From Pseudophaeobacter arcticus DSM 23566 (GTDB taxonomy: Bacteria > Pseudomonadota > Alphaproteobacteria > Rhodobacterales > Rhodobacteraceae), in contig NZ_KI421507.1 of NCBI RefSeq assembly GCF_000473205.1, positions 1,213,934-1,277,933 on the forward strand: a stretch of DNA of 64,000 bases, read 5' to 3'. A program made the translations under genes and the position numbers. Below the pieces are notes generated by a model. It was given only the letters and a program-made list of their open reading frames with translations. It was not told where the DNA came from and searched no databases. Numbering within the stretch: position 1 is the first letter of the stretch; each line of letters starts with the position of its first letter. Positions 60,646-64,000 of this stretch are shown piece after piece.

Positions 60646-61028
60646 AGACAAAGACCCATTCTGCCGCGACCCCTCATCGGTCGCTGCAGGGGGGCGCAAT
60701 CGCCTAAATCCACCAGCCAAAGGCGGCTGGTCTGCGCGTTGCATGGCAGGCAGGCGATTGCGCAAGACCCTGAATTTACGCATCAAACCGGCGTGCGGAT
60801 CACCTGATTAGCCTATCTTGCGCGGGTAAATGTCTGGCAAATGTCTTATGAATGCAGCACATCCCATCGGGGCTGTGGAGCGTGCCTCTCCTGCTGCAGG
60901 GCTGGGACTGAAATTGCTTCAGGGTTATAAATTTTAAGCTTGAAATATCCGCCGCGCTGCTTGATATTGCGGTAACAGCTGCTGCAGCCGCCAGTTTACC
61001 AGTGCCAAGTGACCAAAAGGAGAGCTCC
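60646..61028. other. Spacer between gapR and the second RidA gene
   Basis: 383 bp with no gene recognised. An A+T-rich tract near 60924-60948 (TTATAAATTTTAAGCTTG) stands out from the GC-rich background and may be part of the RidA-gene promoter. Confidence 0.35.
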
Positions 61029-61427
61029 ATGCCTGCCATTTCTGTACATCCCGAAGGGTGGAAACCGGCCAAAGGCTATGCCAACGGTATGGTCGCCGAG
61101 GGAAAGCTGCTGTTTGTTGGTGGCCAGATTGGCTGGACTGCGGATCAGGTCTTTGAAGAGCATGGCTTTATTGGCCAAATGAGCCAGGCGCTGCGCAATA
61201 TTCTGGATGTGGTAGAGACAGCAGGCGGGCAGGCGCGCGATATTACCCGCCTCACCTGGTATGTGACAGACAAGGCCGAATATCTGGCGCATCAAGCCGA
61301 GGTTGGCGCCGCATACCGCGCGGTCATGGGGTATCATTTTCCCGCGATGACCATGGTTGTTGTCTCGGCGCTGGTCGAAGATGAAGCCAAGATCGAGATC
61401 GAGGCAACGGCAGTTCTCCCCTCCTGA
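61029..61427 (+). CDS. RidA-family protein
   Basis: 132 residues from the ATG at 61029, with AAGGAGAG upstream. Features: KLLFVGGQIGWTADQVFEEH, RDITRLTWYVTDKAEYLAH and the terminal EDEAKIEIEATAVLPS. The conserved Arg of canonical RidA before the final strand is replaced here by Lys/Ile (AKIEIE), which suggests a non-archetypal subgroup. Enamine hydrolysis is therefore not assured. A terminator follows. Confidence 0.78.
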   Translation: MPAISVHPEGWKPAKGYANGMVAEGKLLFVGGQIGWTADQVFEEHGFIGQMSQALRNILDVVETAGGQARDITRLTWYVTDKAEYLAHQAEVGAAYRAVMGYHFPAMTMVVVSALVEDEAKIEIEATAVLPS

Positions 61428-61456
61428 GCCCCCCACTAGACAACAGATTTTCTTAG

Positions 61457-61486
61457 AAGGCCGGTAGGGAAACCTCCGGCCTTTTG
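61457..61486 (+). terminator. Terminator after the RidA gene
   Basis: AAGGCCGG and CCGGCCTT form an 8-bp stem, extended by AGG/CCT around GAAA, then TTTG. Located 30 bp past the stop. Confidence 0.85.
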
Positions 61487-61710
61487 TGATGTTTCGGGGT
61501 CTTTTTCGCGGGCAAAGCAGCCGAGTTGCTGGGATCAAAGCAGCCGCTGAAAGTTCCATTTTGGTGCTGCAGGCGGGAAGGTCGAGAGTCTTTTGCTTTG
61601 TATTGTCCTGCGCCCAAGAAATGGGCGAGTGATAAGGTTTATATATTTCAATATGTTGGCCCTGATTGTTGTGATTTGGGTCTGTGTTTTTGCATTTTTC
61701 AAAATTTTAC

Positions 61711-61732
61711 CAGTTGATAAAAAATCAAACTG
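61711..61732. promoter_or_regulatory. Dyad in the A+T-rich promoter region of preT
   Basis: CAGTTGAT-AAAAA-ATCAAACTG, an eight-base inverted repeat with one extra base in the right arm, lies about 45 bp before preT in a tract (61630-61740) unusually rich in A+T for this genome. It is a candidate operator for pyrimidine catabolism control. The spacer 61428-61777 holds no other gene. Confidence 0.45.
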
Positions 61733-61777
61733 TGGCACTCTTTGAGTCGAAGAAGAACACAGTCAGGGAGACACCCA

Positions 61778-63112
61778 ATGGCGAGTAGCCATCAGGCATC
61801 AGGCATTCAGGCAGGGCGATTGGCCGCTGCTGATATCGCCGACAACTTTGGGGATCTGCACCCCGCTTATGACGCACATGAGGCCGCAGTGGCCGCGGAT
61901 CGTTGCTATTTCTGCTATGATGCGCCCTGTATGACCGCATGTCCCACCAGCATTGATATTCCGCAGTTCATCCGCGAGATTCAGGCCGGGCATCCGTCTT
62001 CTGCTGCCAAGACCATTCTGGACCAGAATATCCTGGGTGGCATGTGTGCACGGGTCTGCCCCACAGAAACGCTCTGTGAAGAGGCCTGCGTCCGTGAAGC
62101 CGCCGAGGGCAAGCCGGTCGAGATAGGCCGGTTGCAGCGCTATGCCACCGACACAGTGATGGAAAAAGGCGTGCATCCCTTTAGCCGTGCCGCCAGCACG
62201 GGCAAGCGGGTGGCGGTTGTCGGCGCCGGTCCTGCGGGTCTGTCAGCAGCTCACCGTCTGGCGATGCTGGGCCATGACGTGGTCATCTATGACGCCAAGT
62301 CCAAGGCCGGTGGCCTGAACGAATTTGGCATCGCCGCCTATAAATCCACCGAAGATTTTGCCGCCCGCGAGGTCGACTGGCTGCTGAAAATCGGCGGTAT
62401 CACCGTCGACTACGGCAAAAAGCTGGGCGCGGATCTATCGCTGGAGGCGCTGAAAGGCGATTTCGACGCTGTCTTCCTGTCAATCGGTCTGGCAGGGGTC
62501 AATGCCCTGCGCGCCGAAGGTGAAGACTTGAGCGGCGTGCGCGATGCTGTTGATTTCATCGAAGAGCTGCGCCAGGCTGAGGATCTTACCAAACTACCTG
62601 TTGGCCGCAATGTTGTGGTCATCGGTGGCGGCATGACAGCTGTTGACGCCGCCGTGCAGTCAAAACTGTTGGGCGCCGAAAACGTGACTATCGCCTATCG
62701 CCGCGACCGCGACGCGATGGGGGCCAGCCGGTTCGAACAAGATCTTGCGGCCTCCAAGGGGGTGACATTGATGTTCAACGTGATGCCCAAGGCGATCCAT
62801 GGCAATGGCGCCGCCGCCGAGATCGAGCTGGAATATACCCAGGTCGAAGACGGTCGCGTTCGTGGCACTGGTGAGACAGTGCGCCTGGCCGCAGAGCAGG
62901 TCTACAAGGCCATCGGCCAAAGCCTGCAAGGTCAGCCCGACGCGGTTGCGCTGGAGGGTGGCAAGATCATGGTCGATGCCACAGGGCGCACCTCGGTGGC
63001 GAATGTCTGGGCCGGGGGCGACTGTGCCTCTGGTGGCGAAGATCTCACCGTGACTGCCGTGGCCGAAGGCCGCGACGCTGCAATGGACATCCATACAAGC
63101 CTGATGGGCTGA
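61778..63112 (+). CDS. preT: NAD(P)-dependent dihydropyrimidine dehydrogenase subunit PreT
   Basis: 444 residues from the ATG at 61778 (GGGAG upstream). The N-terminal Fe-S region has CYFCYDAPCMTACP and GGMCARVCPTETLCEEAC (about 45-115). FAD binding is at VAVVGAGPAGLSAAHRL and NADH binding at VVVIGGGMTAVDAAV. PreT passes electrons from NADH to PreA, which reduces uracil or thymine, the first step of reductive pyrimidine breakdown. It is 58 bp before preA. Confidence 0.93.
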   Translation: MASSHQASGIQAGRLAAADIADNFGDLHPAYDAHEAAVAADRCYFCYDAPCMTACPTSIDIPQFIREIQAGHPSSAAKTILDQNILGGMCARVCPTETLCEEACVREAAEGKPVEIGRLQRYATDTVMEKGVHPFSRAASTGKRVAVVGAGPAGLSAAHRLAMLGHDVVIYDAKSKAGGLNEFGIAAYKSTEDFAAREVDWLLKIGGITVDYGKKLGADLSLEALKGDFDAVFLSIGLAGVNALRAEGEDLSGVRDAVDFIEELRQAEDLTKLPVGRNVVVIGGGMTAVDAAVQSKLLGAENVTIAYRRDRDAMGASRFEQDLAASKGVTLMFNVMPKAIHGNGAAAEIELEYTQVEDGRVRGTGETVRLAAEQVYKAIGQSLQGQPDAVALEGGKIMVDATGRTSVANVWAGGDCASGGEDLTVTAVAEGRDAAMDIHTSLMG

Positions 63113-63170
63113 GCAAGCCAGGGTCGTTGCTGGTCAACGGCCCTAAGCGAGCATGAAAAGGGACAGACAA

Positions 63171-64000
63171 ATGGCTGATCTGACAACAGAATTCCTGGGT
63201 ATCAAATCCCCAAACCCGTTCTGGCTGGCCTCGGCGCCACCAACGGACAAAGAATATAACGTACGCCGCGCCTTTGAAGCAGGCTGGGGCGGTGTGGTCT
63301 GGAAGACCCTCGGCTCCGAAGGCCCCCCCGTGGTCAACGTCAACGGCCCGCGCTATGGCGCTATCTTTGGCGCCGACCGCCGGCTGCTGGGGTTGAACAA
63401 CATCGAGCTGATCACGGATCGCTCGCTGGAGATCAACCTGGAAGAAATCACCCGCGTCAAAAAGGACTATCCGGACCGCGCCGTGATCGTGTCGATTATG
63501 GTGCCCTGCGAAGAGGAAGCCTGGAAGGCGATCCTGCCCAAGGTTGAGGCTACCGGTGCCGATGGGATCGAGCTGAACTTTGGCTGCCCGCACGGCATGG
63601 CCGAACGCGGCATGGGTGCGGCTGTGGGTCAGGTGCCTGAATACATCCAGATGGTCACCGAATGGTGCAAGAAATACTACTCCAAGCCCGTCATCGTAAA
63701 GCTGACGCCCAATATCACCGATGTGCGTTTCCCCGCACGTGCGGCCAAGGCCGGCGGCGGTGATGCGGTCAGCCTGATCAATACCATCAACTCGATTGTC
63801 TCAGTTGATCTGGACCAGATGGCGCCCGAGCCAACCGTTGGCGGTAAGGGCACCCATGGGGGCTATTGTGGCCCTGCGGTAAAACCAATTGCGATGAATA
63901 TGGTTGCGGAAATCGCCCGCTGCCCCGAAACCCATGATCTGCCGATCTCGGCCATTGGCGGTGTCACCACCTGGAAAGACGCGGCAGAATTCATGGCGCT
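63171..64000 (+). CDS. preA: Dihydropyrimidine dehydrogenase catalytic subunit PreA (partial)
   Basis: First 276 codons; the gene runs off the right edge. The TIM-barrel dihydroorotate-dehydrogenase-like domain binds FMN, and LNFGCPHGMAERGMG carries the Asn and the catalytic Cys equivalent to Cys671 of mammalian DPD. Further family segments are VKLTPNITDV and GGKGTHGGYCGPAVKP. The C-terminal Fe-S domain is outside the window. The ATG at 63171 has AGGGA upstream; an in-frame ATG at 63153 is possible. Confidence 0.92.
   Translation, partial: MADLTTEFLGIKSPNPFWLASAPPTDKEYNVRRAFEAGWGGVVWKTLGSEGPPVVNVNGPRYGAIFGADRRLLGLNNIELITDRSLEINLEEITRVKKDYPDRAVIVSIMVPCEEEAWKAILPKVEATGADGIELNFGCPHGMAERGMGAAVGQVPEYIQMVTEWCKKYYSKPVIVKLTPNITDVRFPARAAKAGGGDAVSLINTINSIVSVDLDQMAPEPTVGGKGTHGGYCGPAVKPIAMNMVAEIARCPETHDLPISAIGGVTTWKDAAEFMA

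Noticed and set aside
1..64000. Search for tRNA, rRNA, IS elements or phage genes
   Set aside because: No cloverleaf-like sequence, transposase, integrase or long terminal inverted repeat was recognised by eye; a covariance-model search could still find small RNAs.

Overview
The window is a GC-rich, gene-dense chromosomal segment from a Rhodobacteraceae bacterium of the marine Roseobacter group (Phaeobacter/Leisingera/Ruegeria-like). Supporting signs are the soxRS-VW-XYZABCD order, GapR (DUF2312), the NDUFA12-MlaD-DUF2155-aat-accCB block, a DUF2083 regulator, and many twin-arginine signal peptides. No rRNA, tRNA, CRISPR array, IS element or phage gene was seen. Genus and species cannot be fixed from the sequence alone.

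Layout. 1-166: start of a SelD-like gene on the minus strand. 356-6335: a six-gene Mrp/Pha-type cation/proton antiporter operon, with subunits A and B fused. 6700-8177: a membrane-anchored rhodanese and a secreted PHB-depolymerase-like esterase. 8477-13181: the opgC-opgG-opgH operon for osmoregulated periplasmic glucans. 13316-20956: a TTC38-like TPR protein, a ThDP-enzyme/CoA-transferase pair, a DUF302 protein and a PhoX phosphatase. 21146-31483: a thiosulfate oxidation (sox) locus. 31877-42683: a methyltransferase with regulatory domain, a GlxA-type AraC regulator, clpP and clpX, complex I and lipid-transport housekeeping genes, aat, accC and accB, and a LuxR regulator. 42818-51320: an acyl-CoA ligase, a branched-chain-amino-acid-type ABC transporter and a DUF2083 acyl-CoA-responsive type regulator. 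51416-56244: a lone receiver protein, a small membrane protein, a transporter-histidine kinase chimera and a FliM-like protein. 56594-58994: a persulfide dioxygenase/YeeE module. 59410-64000: small conserved genes, gapR, a RidA protein and the preT-preA pair for reductive pyrimidine breakdown, the latter cut by the window edge.

How parts may work together. The main reading is a sulfur regulon. SoxR is an ArsR-family protein with Cys42 and Cys108, the spacing of the SqrR/BigR persulfide sensors. An ATTC-N8-GAAT inverted repeat, or a near match, stands before soxS/soxV, soxX, soxB and soxC. A fifth copy sits inside the promoter spacer of the persulfide dioxygenase gene some 36 kb away, suggesting that one repressor coordinates thiosulfate oxidation and persulfide detoxification.

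A second theme is acid uptake and carbon sensing: an ABC importer, a CoA ligase, an ScfR/PccR-like regulator and a CbrA-like sensor kinase lie side by side. A third is recurrent short perfect tandem duplications, 12-21 bp in spacers and in signal-peptide or N-terminal coding segments.
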